From assembly GCA_903853895.1 (NCBI GenBank), contig CAINUX010000023.1:1-34064 (forward strand): 34,064 nucleotides of DNA, written 5' to 3'. The translations under genes were made by a program, and so were the position numbers. The notes below the pieces were generated by a model that worked only from the letters and a program-made list of their open reading frames with translations, was not told the origin of the DNA and ran no database searches. Shown here one piece after another: positions 9,010 to 16,649 of this stretch; the first letter of the stretch is position 1, and the number at the start of each line of letters is the position of its first letter. The stretch is from an uncultured beta proteobacterium (GTDB taxonomy: Bacteria; Pseudomonadota; Gammaproteobacteria; Burkholderiales; Burkholderiaceae_C).

Positions 9010-9039
9010 TTGCTTTTAGTTATAACTAATAACTAAAAT
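9010..9039 (+). promoter_or_regulatory. Promoter with MarR-type palindromic operator for the hydroxycinnamate block
   Basis: Perfect 9-base inverted arms TTTTAGTTA (9014-9022) and TAACTAAAA (9030-9038) flank seven bases. A nested 14-base perfect palindrome, TTAGTTATAACTAA, occupies 9016-9029. A possible -35 TTGCTT (9010-9015) and -10 TAAAAT (9034-9039) sit 18 bases apart with the palindrome between them, so a bound repressor would block polymerase. AT-rich palindromes are typical of MarR repressors; the intact MarR gene at the end of this block (22740) is the obvious candidate ligand-responsive repressor. Confidence 0.68.
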
Positions 9040-9060
9040 TCGCTCACAAGGAAAAGTACC

Positions 9061-9843
9061 ATGAGCAAAAAACACCTCCATTTCGAACGCTGCGGCGCGC
9101 AACAGGAAATTGCGCTGATCCGCCTGACACGCGCGCCCAAGCGCAATGCGCTCAATGATGCGCTGATCCTGGCACTGCGGGACCTGTTCGAAAAAATGCC
9201 ATCTGGTGTACGCGCCGCAGTGATTGACGGTGAGGGCGATCACTTCTGCGCCGGACTCGATTTGAGCGAGCTGCAGGAGCGCGATGCCGGCCAGGGCTTG
9301 TTCCATTCCCGCATGTGGCACGCCGCGCTGGAGCGCGTGCAGTACGGCCCGGTGCCCGTCATTGCCGCACTGCATGGCGCGGTGGTGGGTGGTGGCCTGG
9401 AGCTGGCCAGCGCCTGCCACATTCGCGTGGCCGATGAGTCCACGTTCTACGCCCTGCCCGAAGGCTCGCGTGGCATCTTCGTCGGTGGTGGTGGATCGGT
9501 GCGCATCCCGCGTCTGATTGGTGTGGCCCGCATGACCGACATGATGCTGACTGGGCGTGTCTACAACGCGCAAGACGGTGAGCGCATCGGTCTGGCGCAG
9601 TACCTGGTGCCCCAGGGAATGGCGCTGGAGAAGGCGCTGGAACTGGCCACCCGCATTGCCGGCAATGCACCCATGACCAACTACGCGTTGACCCATGTGC
9701 TACCGCGCATTGCCGACCAGCCGGCCGACCAGGGCTTCATGACCGAGGCCATGATGGCGTCCATCGCCCAGTCGGCGCCCGAGGCCAAGGAACGCGTGCG
9801 CGATTTCCTGGAAGGCCGCGCTGCCAAGGTTCAGAAGAGATAA
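9061..9843 (+). CDS. Enoyl-CoA hydratase (crotonase family), hydroxycinnamoyl-CoA hydratase candidate
   Basis: This 260-residue crotonase-fold protein has the oxyanion-hole segments HFCAGLDLSE and HGAVVGGGLELASACHIRVA. Both catalytic glutamates of true hydratases are present, Glu114 in GGGLELA and Glu134 in ALPEGSRG, spaced 20 residues as in mitochondrial enoyl-CoA hydratase. AAGGA is well placed upstream of ATG 9061. As the first gene after the operator and directly before a feruloyl-CoA-synthase-type ligase, it probably adds water to 4-coumaroyl- or feruloyl-CoA. The next genes are a dehydrogenase and a thiolase, so the 3-hydroxyacyl-CoA is more likely oxidised than cleaved by retro-aldol chemistry. 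That distinction is an inference from gene content. Confidence 0.85.
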   Translation: MSKKHLHFERCGAQQEIALIRLTRAPKRNALNDALILALRDLFEKMPSGVRAAVIDGEGDHFCAGLDLSELQERDAGQGLFHSRMWHAALERVQYGPVPVIAALHGAVVGGGLELASACHIRVADESTFYALPEGSRGIFVGGGGSVRIPRLIGVARMTDMMLTGRVYNAQDGERIGLAQYLVPQGMALEKALELATRIAGNAPMTNYALTHVLPRIADQPADQGFMTEAMMASIAQSAPEAKERVRDFLEGRAAKVQKR

Positions 9844-9866
9844 AACAACGAGCCGAAGATACAAGC

Positions 9867-11732
9867 ATGCTTAACCCGAAATATCGCCCCCTAACTTTTG
9901 GCGTCGTTCGCGTCTCCGTGCGCGATGGCGCGCCCGGCGTGCACTACCTGCGTGCCGAGCAGACCTTGCAACCCTATGCCGCGCGCATGACGGACCGCCT
10001 GCAGCACTGGGCGCAGACCGCGCCGGACCGCAGCTTTCTGGTGCGCCGCGCAAAGCGCGCCGATGGCTCCACCGGCGACTGGCAACACGTCAGCTACGGC
10101 CAGGCTTGGGAGCGTGCCCGGCACATCGCGCAAAGCTTGATCGACAAAGGTCTGAGTGCTGAGCGCCCAGTGTTGATCCTGTCCGAGAACGACCTGGAGC
10201 ATGCGCAGCTGGCCATGGGCTGCCTGATCGCCGGAGTGCCGTTTGTGCCGACCTCTCCGGCCTATTCGCTGATCAGCCAGGACTTTGACAAACTGCGCCA
10301 CGTCATCCAGACCGTGACGCCGGGCCTGGTCTTTGCCGCGGACGCCACCCGCTACGCACGGGCGATTGCTGCCACCATTGCCCATGACATCCCCGTGGTG
10401 CTGACCCACGGCCAGATCGACGGGCGTGCCGCGTTGACATTTGACGACCTGCTGGCCACGCCGGTAACAGACCAAGTCGATGCGGCCATGGCTGCCACCG
10501 GCCCCGACACCATCACCAAGTTCCTGTTCACCAGCGGCTCCACCAAACTGCCCAAGGCCGTCATCAACACCCAGCGCATGTGGTGCGCCAACCAGCAGCA
10601 GATGGCGCAGAGCATGCCCATCATCACGCAGCAGCCCTTGGTGCTGGTGGACTGGCTGCCATGGAACCACACCTTTGGCGGCAACCACAACTTCGGTATG
10701 GCGCTGTACAACGGCGGAACGCTCTACATCGACGACGGCAAGCCCACGCCCGCCCTGATGGGAGAGACCCTGCGCAATCTGCGCGAGATCGCCCCCACCG
10801 TGTATTTCAACGTGCCCACCGGCTTTGAGGCGATTGCCAACGCCATGCAGACCGATTCACAGTTGCGCAAGACGCTGCTGTCGCGCGTGCAGATGTTCTT
10901 CTACGCTGGCGCTGCGCTGTCGCAGCCCATCTGGGACAGCCTGTTCGCCAGCGAAGAGGCCGAGGTTGGCGAGCGCATCGTCATGACCACCGGCATGGGC
11001 ATGACCGAGTCTGGTCCGTTCGGACTGTTCGTCACCAACCCCAACGTCAAGGCGGGGGACCTGGGCGTGCCCACACCAGGCCTGGAGGTAAAGCTGGTGA
11101 ACGCTGGCGACAAGGTCGAGCTGCGCTACCGCGGCCCCAACATCACACCCGGCTACTGGCGCGCAGCCGCCGAGACGGCGGAGCATTTCGACGATGAAGG
11201 TTTCTTCTGCTCAGGCGACGCCGTGAAGTGGATCGATGAGACCGATGTGCACCAGGGCCTCAAGTTCGATGGCCGCATCGCCGAAGACTTCAAGCTCGCC
11301 ACCGGCACCTTTGTCAGCGTGGGTCCGCTACGCGGCAGGATCATCGCCGCCGGCGCACCCTATATCCAGGACGTCGTGCTGACTGGCATCAACCTGAAGG
11401 AAGTCGGGGCCATGGTGTTCCCCACTTCCTCCGTGCGGAGCTTGAGCGGCTTGCCCGCCGACGCGGCCATGGCCGATGTGCTGGCCAGTGCCCCCGTCAT
11501 CGCCCGGTTCCAGACCATTCTCAACGACCTGGCCGCCACCGCCACGGGAAGCGCCAACCGCATTGCACGCATGTGCCTGTTGGCCGAGCCACCCACCATC
11601 GACCGGGGCGAGGTCACGGACAAGGGTTCGATCAACCAGCGCGCCGTGTTGACCCACCGCGCCGAGACCGTGAAGGCTCTGCATGACGACGCCCTGCACA
11701 GCATTCTCAAACCCACAACCACCACTGCCTGA
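9867..11732 (+). CDS. Feruloyl-CoA-synthase-type aryl/acyl-CoA ligase
   Basis: The 621-residue protein is an ANL-superfamily adenylate-forming ligase. Visible motifs are the P-loop FTSGSTKLPKAVINT near residue 222, MGMTESGPFGLF, YRGPNITPGYW, FCSGDAVKW, and the C-terminal catalytic Lys in TDKGSINQRA near residue 586. The N-terminal phrase YRPLTFGVVRVSVRDGAPGVHYLR is one I associate with proteins annotated as feruloyl-CoA synthase of about 620 residues. It would activate hydroxycinnamic acids to CoA thioesters with ATP. It follows the hydratase by 23 bases and precedes the thiolase by 14, so it belongs to the operon. Substrate preference among cinnamate, coumarate, caffeate and ferulate cannot be read from the sequence. 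Confidence 0.85.
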   Translation: MLNPKYRPLTFGVVRVSVRDGAPGVHYLRAEQTLQPYAARMTDRLQHWAQTAPDRSFLVRRAKRADGSTGDWQHVSYGQAWERARHIAQSLIDKGLSAERPVLILSENDLEHAQLAMGCLIAGVPFVPTSPAYSLISQDFDKLRHVIQTVTPGLVFAADATRYARAIAATIAHDIPVVLTHGQIDGRAALTFDDLLATPVTDQVDAAMAATGPDTITKFLFTSGSTKLPKAVINTQRMWCANQQQMAQSMPIITQQPLVLVDWLPWNHTFGGNHNFGMALYNGGTLYIDDGKPTPALMGETLRNLREIAPTVYFNVPTGFEAIANAMQTDSQLRKTLLSRVQMFFYAGAALSQPIWDSLFASEEAEVGERIVMTTGMGMTESGPFGLFVTNPNVKAGDLGVPTPGLEVKLVNAGDKVELRYRGPNITPGYWRAAAETAEHFDDEGFFCSGDAVKWIDETDVHQGLKFDGRIAEDFKLATGTFVSVGPLRGRIIAAGAPYIQDVVLTGINLKEVGAMVFPTSSVRSLSGLPADAAMADVLASAPVIARFQTILNDLAATATGSANRIARMCLLAEPPTIDRGEVTDKGSINQRAVLTHRAETVKALHDDALHSILKPTTTTA

Positions 11733-11746
11733 ACAGGAACACCGAC

Positions 11747-13000
11747 ATGGCTGCCAAAGGATTTTTCAACGCTTTCAACGACGTGTGGATGCTAGACGGT
11801 GTGCGCACCCCCATGGTGGACTACTGCGGCGCACTGGGCCACATCTCGCCCACCGATCTGGGCATCAAGGCCGCGCGCGAAGCGCTGAAGCGCGCCGGCG
11901 TGCCCGGTGCCGACATCGGCAGCGTCATCACCGGCAACATGGCGCCTGGCGACTTCGAGCAGTTCATGCTGCCGCGCCACATCGGCCTGTATGCCGGGGT
12001 GCCGCAGGAAGTGCCGGCGCTGATGACGCAACGTATCTGCGGCACCGGCTTCGAGCTGTTCCGCCAGGCCGGTGAACAAATTGAGAGCGGTTGCGCCGAC
12101 GTCGCCCTGATCGTGGGCACCGAGAGCATGACGCGCAACCCCATCTGCGCCTTTGAGCACCGCACCGGCTTCAAGTTGGGTGCGCCGGTCGGCTTCAAGG
12201 ACTTCATGTGGGAGGCCCTGAACGACTCGGCCCCTGGCATCAACATGATCCAGACTGCCGAGAACCTGGCGAAGAAATACGGCATCACCCGCGAGGAAGT
12301 GGACGCCTTCGCCTCGAGCTCCTTTGCGAAGGCGGTGGCCGCGCAGCAGGCCGGCTTTCACGCCGGTGAGATCGTCCCGGTGGTCACCGAGACATTTGAA
12401 CTGGCTGGTTACGCGACCCGTGGCATCAAGCTGCAGGGCAAGGTGACCGAGGTGGCGCAGGACACGCATGCGCGCATTTCGCCGGTGGAGGTGCTGGCCA
12501 AATTGCGCGCGGTGCACGCGGGCGGCGTGCAGACCGGTGGCAACAGCGCGGCGCTGGTGGATGCAGCCGCTGCTGCGGTGGTGTCGTCCGGCGCGTATGC
12601 CAAGGCCCACGGCAAGAAGCCGCTGGCGCGCGTGGTGGCTGCGGCCGTGGTCGGCGTTCCGCCCGAAATCATGGGCATTGGCCCGGCCCCGGCCATCAAG
12701 CTTTTGCTGGAGCGCGCGGGCCTCTCGCTGGACGCCATAGGCCGCTTCGAGATCAACGAGGCCCAGGGCGCGCAAACCCTGTCGGTGGGCCGTGAACTGG
12801 GCCTGGACCTGGCCAAGCTGAACGTAAACGGTGGCGCCATTGCGCTGGGTCATCCGCTGGCCTGCACCGGTGTGCGCCTGACGCTCACCTTGGCGCGCGA
12901 GATGCAGCGCAGCGGTGTGCGCTGGGGCGTGTCCAGCGCCTGCATCGGTGGCGGCCAGGGCATTGCGCTGCTGCTGGAGAACCCGGACGGGACGGTCTGA
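11747..13000 (+). CDS. Thiolase (acetyl-CoA acyltransferase), aromatic side-chain shortening candidate
   Basis: This 417-residue thiolase carries the nucleophilic Cys98 in [10 protein letters not shown], His369 in [15 protein letters not shown] and Cys399 in [10 protein letters not shown], the standard Cys-His-Cys set. It is slightly longer than bacterial biosynthetic thiolases because of the N-terminal leader [22 protein letters not shown] precedes the ATG. Lying between the CoA ligase and an SDR dehydrogenase, it most likely cleaves an aroylacetyl-CoA to an aroyl-CoA plus acetyl-CoA, the last step of beta-oxidation of a phenylpropenoid side chain. The second thiolase in the window, at 23239, belongs to the box block and looks like a 3-oxoadipyl-CoA thiolase, so the two probably have separate substrates. 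Confidence 0.88.
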   Translation: MAAKGFFNAFNDVWMLDGVRTPMVDYCGALGHISPTDLGIKAAREALKRAGVPGADIGSVITGNMAPGDFEQFMLPRHIGLYAGVPQEVPALMTQRICGTGFELFRQAGEQIESGCADVALIVGTESMTRNPICAFEHRTGFKLGAPVGFKDFMWEALNDSAPGINMIQTAENLAKKYGITREEVDAFASSSFAKAVAAQQAGFHAGEIVPVVTETFELAGYATRGIKLQGKVTEVAQDTHARISPVEVLAKLRAVHAGGVQTGGNSAALVDAAAAAVVSSGAYAKAHGKKPLARVVAAAVVGVPPEIMGIGPAPAIKLLLERAGLSLDAIGRFEINEAQGAQTLSVGRELGLDLAKLNVNGGAIALGHPLACTGVRLTLTLAREMQRSGVRWGVSSACIGGGQGIALLLENPDGTV

Positions 13001-13017
13001 GTCCGAAGGCTTAGAAG

Positions 13018-13070
13018 AAATCAGCCGCTAGCCCCCGTGGAATAAGCGTTTACCACTATCAAGTTAATAG
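13018..13070 (-). repeat. GGGCTAG dispersed repeat, copy C
   Basis: On the minus strand this stretch reads TTGATAGT, ACGC, CACGGGGGCTAG, CGGC and ATTT, matching copies A, B and D block for block. It fills half of the 98-base gap between the thiolase and SDR genes, inside the presumed operon, in reverse orientation to transcription. Confidence 0.78.
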
Positions 13071-13098
13071 CAATTACTGGCGACAAGGAAAAGACACC

Positions 13099-13884
13099 AT
13101 GCAGATTCAAGGACAAGCAGCACTGGTCACTGGCGGAGGCTCCGGCCTGGGCGAGGGCACGGCACGCGAATTGGCGCGTCTGGGCGCCAAGGTTGCGGTG
13201 CTGGACATCAACCTGGCCAACGCCGAGCGCGTGGCCGCCGACATCAACGCCACCTTTGGTGTCGGCACGGCACTGGCCTGTGCCTGCGACATCACCAACG
13301 CCGACAGCCTGCAAGCGGCAATAGAGGCAGCGGCTGCAGCCCACGGTCCGGCCCGCATGCTGCTGCACATCGCCGGCATTGGCGCAGCCAAGCGCGTGGT
13401 CGGCAAGGACGGCAATGCCGCTCCGCTGGAAGACTTTGCCCGTGTCATTACCGTGAACCTGATCGGCACCTACAACACAGCGCGCCTGTTTGCCGCTGCC
13501 TGCGCAAAGCTCGACCCGATGGAAGACGGTGAGCGTGGCGTGATGGTGTTCACCGCCTCGGTCGCCGCGTTTGATGGCCAGGTAGGTCAGCAGGCTTACA
13601 GCGCGTCCAAGGCCGGCGTGGCCGGCATGACGCTGCCCATGGCGCGCGACCTGGCACAGCACGGCATCCGCGTCTGCACCATTGCGCCGGGCCTGTTTGC
13701 CACGCCGCTGATGAAGACGCTGCCCGAGGCGGTGCAGGCTTCGCTGGCGGCCAGCATTCCGTTCCCGCAACGCCTGGGCAAGCCCGAAGAGTTTGCCCAA
13801 CTGGCGGCCCACATCGTCACCAACGGCCACCTCAATGGCGAGGTGATCCGTCTGGACGGCGCCTTGCGCATGGCCCCGCGCTGA
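13099..13884 (+). CDS. Short-chain dehydrogenase, 3-hydroxyacyl-CoA dehydrogenase type 2-like
   Basis: The 261-residue SDR has the cofactor motif TGGGSGLGEGTARELA, the Asp in VAVLDIN that favours NAD, the LLHIAGI strand in place of NNAG, and the catalytic YSASKAG motif preceded by Ser in FTASVAAFDGQ. The C-terminal GALRMAPR ending and overall length fit the HSD17B10/type 2 3-hydroxyacyl-CoA dehydrogenase branch. It would oxidise the 3-hydroxy-3-aryl-propionyl-CoA made by the hydratase at 9061. CAAGGAAAAG lies upstream of the ATG. It follows a repeat-containing gap, yet lies in line with the flanking genes, so it is most likely still part of the same transcript. Confidence 0.87.
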   Translation: MQIQGQAALVTGGGSGLGEGTARELARLGAKVAVLDINLANAERVAADINATFGVGTALACACDITNADSLQAAIEAAAAAHGPARMLLHIAGIGAAKRVVGKDGNAAPLEDFARVITVNLIGTYNTARLFAAACAKLDPMEDGERGVMVFTASVAAFDGQVGQQAYSASKAGVAGMTLPMARDLAQHGIRVCTIAPGLFATPLMKTLPEAVQASLAASIPFPQRLGKPEEFAQLAAHIVTNGHLNGEVIRLDGALRMAPR

Positions 13885-13910
13885 ACGCCGATTCCACACG
13901 CACAACCACC

Positions 13911-14327
13911 ATGAGCAAAACCATTGTCTATTCCGTCAACGTGATGTTTGGCGACTGTGACCCGGCCGGCATCGTGTTCTATCCCAACTTTGCCAAGTGG
14001 ATGGACGCCTCGTCGCTGAACTTCTTCATGCAGTGCGGTGTGCCGCCCTGGCGCGAACTGGTCAAGACTACCGGCATCATCGGCACGCCGCTCTTGGAGA
14101 TCAACACCAAGTTCATGCGCCCCGCTACCTATGGCGAAACGCTGCAGATCCACACCAGCATTGATGAGTGGCGCGACAAGGTGTTTGTGGAACGCCACAT
14201 CGTCAAGCGCGGTGACGACGTGCTGTGCGAGGGCACCGAGGTGCGCGCCTTCTGCATGCGCGTGCCCGACTCTGACCGCATCAAAGCGATTCCTGTGCCG
14301 GCCGACATCAAAGCACTGTGCATCTGA
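13911..14327 (+). CDS. 4-hydroxybenzoyl-CoA thioesterase
   Basis: The 138-residue hot-dog-fold protein closely resembles, from memory, the 4-hydroxybenzoyl-CoA thioesterase of Pseudomonas sp. CBS3. It shares MFGDCDPAGIVFYPNF with the catalytic Asp at the same position, residue 17, then CGVPPWRELV, GTPLLEINTKF and the C-terminal IPVPADIKALC. In CBS3 the enzyme serves 4-chlorobenzoate dehalogenation. No dehalogenase or 4-chlorobenzoate ligase is present here, and the gene follows a ligase/hydratase/dehydrogenase/thiolase set. I therefore infer that it hydrolyses the 4-hydroxybenzoyl-CoA produced from 4-coumarate, feeding 4-hydroxybenzoate to PobA. It starts 27 bases after the SDR stop. Confidence 0.9.
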   Translation: MSKTIVYSVNVMFGDCDPAGIVFYPNFAKWMDASSLNFFMQCGVPPWRELVKTTGIIGTPLLEINTKFMRPATYGETLQIHTSIDEWRDKVFVERHIVKRGDDVLCEGTEVRAFCMRVPDSDRIKAIPVPADIKALCI

Positions 14328-14382
14328 GTCGCGCCAAATACTTTTTTCCGTTCCCGTTCCAAAACCACTAAGGAGACATCGT

Positions 14383-15516
14383 ATGAAGTTCGTCAAATCC
14401 CTGATCGCCGCAGCCGCCACGCTGGCCGTTGCTGGCTCGGCACTGGCCGACATCACCATCGGCGTGAGCCTGCCGCTGACCGGGCCCGCCTCGGGTCTGG
14501 GCATTCCGGTCAACAACCAGCTCAAACTCTGGCCTGCGACCATTGCCGGTGAAAAGCTCAAGATCATCGTGCTCGACGACGCGACCGACCCAACCACCGG
14601 CGTGAAGAACGCCAAGCGCTTTGTCACCGATGACAAGGTCGACATCATCATGGGTTCGGTTGCCACACCAGTGGCCATTCCGATTGCCGGTGTGGCGGCC
14701 GAGGCCGAGACCGTGCAGTTGGCGCTGTCACCCATGCCACTGCCCCCCGGCAAAGACGGCTGGACCTTCCGCATGCCCCAGTCCAACCCCGTCATGGCGC
14801 ACGCCGTCATTGGGCTGATGAAGAAGCAGGGCATCAAGACCGTGGGCTTCCTGGGCTACACCGATGCCTATGGCGAGAGCTGGCTGAAAGACTTTATGGC
14901 CGAGGCCGACAAGAATGGCATCAAGGTGATTGCTACCGAGCGCTTCGCCCGCTCCGACACCAGCGTCACCGCCCAGGCGCTGAAGCTGGTGGCTGCCAAC
15001 CCCGATGCGATGCTGGTCGTGGCCTCCGGTAGCGGCGCCGCCATGCCCCACATGGCCATTGTGGAACGCGGCTTCAAGGGCAAGATTTACCAGACCCATG
15101 CCGCCGCCTCGCGCGACCTGATGCGCGTGGGCGGCAAGGACGTGGAGGGCGCCTTTGTGGTGTCTGGTCCCGCCGTGATTGCAGAGCAGTTGCCCGACGG
15201 CCACCCGTCCAAGGCCACGGCCATCCAGTTTGTGCAGCAATACGAAAAAGCCTATGGCGTGGGCTCGCGCAACCAGTTTGCCGGCCACGGTTATGACGCG
15301 CTGCTGGTGCTGGAAAAGGCCGTGCCGCTGGCGCTGAAAAGCGGCAAGCCCGGCACCAAGGAATTCCGCGCTGCGCTGCGCACCGCCTTCGAGACCATGG
15401 GCCGCACCGTCGTCTCGCACGGCGTGCTGAACTGGACCAAGGATGATCATTGGGGATACACACTGGAAACCGGCGTGATGTTGAAAGTGGTCAACGGCGA
15501 CTGGAAAGTGGAGTAA
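14383..15516 (+). CDS. ABC transporter substrate-binding protein, branched-chain (type I) family
   Basis: The 377-residue protein has a signal peptide (MKFVKSLIAAAATLAVAGSALA, cleavage probably after residue 22) and a LivJ-type periplasmic fold beginning DITIGVSLPLTGPASGLG. LDDATDPTTGVKNAKRFVTDDKVD and GYTDAYGESW follow. The start at ATG 14383 has a strong AAGGAGA about eight bases upstream; the frame is open from 14038 but would overlap the thioesterase gene. In this operon the protein probably binds an aromatic acid such as a hydroxycinnamate or benzoate rather than leucine, as known for CouP-type and related binding proteins. The ligand is inference. A hairpin downstream separates it from livH. 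Confidence 0.9.
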   Translation: MKFVKSLIAAAATLAVAGSALADITIGVSLPLTGPASGLGIPVNNQLKLWPATIAGEKLKIIVLDDATDPTTGVKNAKRFVTDDKVDIIMGSVATPVAIPIAGVAAEAETVQLALSPMPLPPGKDGWTFRMPQSNPVMAHAVIGLMKKQGIKTVGFLGYTDAYGESWLKDFMAEADKNGIKVIATERFARSDTSVTAQALKLVAANPDAMLVVASGSGAAMPHMAIVERGFKGKIYQTHAAASRDLMRVGGKDVEGAFVVSGPAVIAEQLPDGHPSKATAIQFVQQYEKAYGVGSRNQFAGHGYDALLVLEKAVPLALKSGKPGTKEFRAALRTAFETMGRTVVSHGVLNWTKDDHWGYTLETGVMLKVVNGDWKVE

Positions 15517-15525
15517 GACTTTTCG

Positions 15526-15564
15526 CAGCAGCGCCCTTCCTTCGTATAGGAAGGTGCGCTGCTG
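15526..15564 (+). other. Intercistronic RNA hairpin between binding-protein and permease genes
   Basis: CAGCAGCGCCCTTCCT (15526-15541) pairs with AGGAAGGTGCGCTGCTG (15548-15564) with a single bulged base and a six-base TCGTAT loop. No T-run follows, so it is not a typical intrinsic terminator. Its place after a periplasmic binding-protein gene suggests it protects that message's 3' end and lowers permease expression, as known for malE-malF. Confidence 0.7.
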
Positions 15565-15610
15565 AATGGCCCCCGCGGGCTGCAGCTTCCTTCTCGAACG
15601 GACCCCTTCC

Positions 15611-16648
15611 ATGGACTTCACCATCGTCAGCATCCTGATGCTCGACGGCATCACCAACGGTGCCGTGTACGCCCTGCTCGGACTGGCCACGGTCCTGGTG
15701 TTCAGCGTGACCCGCATCATCTTCATTCCTCAGGGGGAGTTTGTCGCCTATGGCGCACTCACCTTGGCTATTTTTCGCACCGGCCAGGTGCCCGGCACCG
15801 TGTGGCTGCTGCTGATCATGGCCGTGCTGGCTGCCGCTATGGATGTGCGCCTGCGCTGGCTGCATACCCGCAACGCCAAACGCGCCCTCCAGGCGGGCCT
15901 GACCACGCTGGCCATTCCCGTCGTGGTGGCTGGCCTGTCGATCTGGGCGGCGCCGCACAATTTGCCGCTATTGGTGCAAGCTGCCTTGACCGTGGCCATC
16001 GTCACCGCCTTTGGCCCGCTGGTCTACCGCGTGGCCTACCAGTCGCTGGCCGATGCCAGCAACCTGGTGCTGCTGATCGTGTCGGTGGGAGTGCACTTCG
16101 CGATGACCGGTCTTGGCCTGCTGTTCTTTGGCGCCGAAGGCTTTCGCAATCCATCGTTCTGGGATGCACGCATGGCGCTGGGGCCGCTGTCCCTCAGCGG
16201 GCAGGCCATCATCATTTTCGGCGTGTCCTTGGCGTTGATCGTGCTGCTATGGCAGTTCTTCAGCCGCACGTTATATGGAAAGGCCTTGCAGGCCACGGCG
16301 GTGAATCGCCTGGGCGCGCGGTTGATGGGTATCTCCACCCACGGCGCGGGGCAAACCACGTTTGCCATGGCCGCGCTGATCGGCGCGCTGTCGGGTCTGC
16401 TGATTGGCCCCACCACCACCGTGTTTTATGACTCGGGCTTTCTGATCGGCCTCAAGGGCTTTGTGGCTGCGGTCATGGGTGGCTTGCACAGCTACCCGCT
16501 GGCGGCGGTGGGTGCCTTGTTTGTCGGTCTGGTGGAAGCCTTTGGATCATTCTGGGCCAGCGCCTTCAAGGAGGTGATTGTGTTCACCCTGGTCTTGCCC
16601 ATTTTGCTGTGGCGTTCGGTGGCCGGCGGCCACTCTGAGGAACATTGA
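15611..16648 (+). CDS. ABC transporter permease, LivH type
   Basis: The 345-residue integral membrane protein has the LivH N-terminus [43 protein letters not shown], about eight to nine hydrophobic segments, and the coupling segment [19 protein letters not shown] facing the ATPases. It forms the inner-membrane pore with the LivM half of the next gene. ATG 15611 is the first start that leaves the N-terminus normal; the frame is open from 15566 but the added residues overlap the hairpin region and look non-coding. No strong Shine-Dalgarno sequence is visible. It ends one base before the next start codon, so translation of livH and livM-livG is probably coupled. Confidence 0.9.
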   Translation: MDFTIVSILMLDGITNGAVYALLGLATVLVFSVTRIIFIPQGEFVAYGALTLAIFRTGQVPGTVWLLLIMAVLAAAMDVRLRWLHTRNAKRALQAGLTTLAIPVVVAGLSIWAAPHNLPLLVQAALTVAIVTAFGPLVYRVAYQSLADASNLVLLIVSVGVHFAMTGLGLLFFGAEGFRNPSFWDARMALGPLSLSGQAIIIFGVSLALIVLLWQFFSRTLYGKALQATAVNRLGARLMGISTHGAGQTTFAMAALIGALSGLLIGPTTTVFYDSGFLIGLKGFVAAVMGGLHSYPLAAVGALFVGLVEAFGSFWASAFKEVIVFTLVLPILLWRSVAGGHSEEH

Positions 16649-16649
16649 C

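Noticed and set aside
13911..14327. Thioesterase as part of a 4-chlorobenzoate dehalogenation operon
   Set aside because: No 4-chlorobenzoyl-CoA dehalogenase is present and the ligase is of feruloyl-CoA-synthase type; the beta-oxidation context explains the gene better.
13596..14837. Open frame of 413 codons on the minus strand
   Set aside because: It runs antisense across the SDR, thioesterase and binding-protein genes, all well supported on the plus strand.
15526..15564. Rho-independent terminator after the binding-protein gene
   Set aside because: The stem is strong but is followed by AATGGC rather than a T-run, and livH lies just downstream in the same operon.
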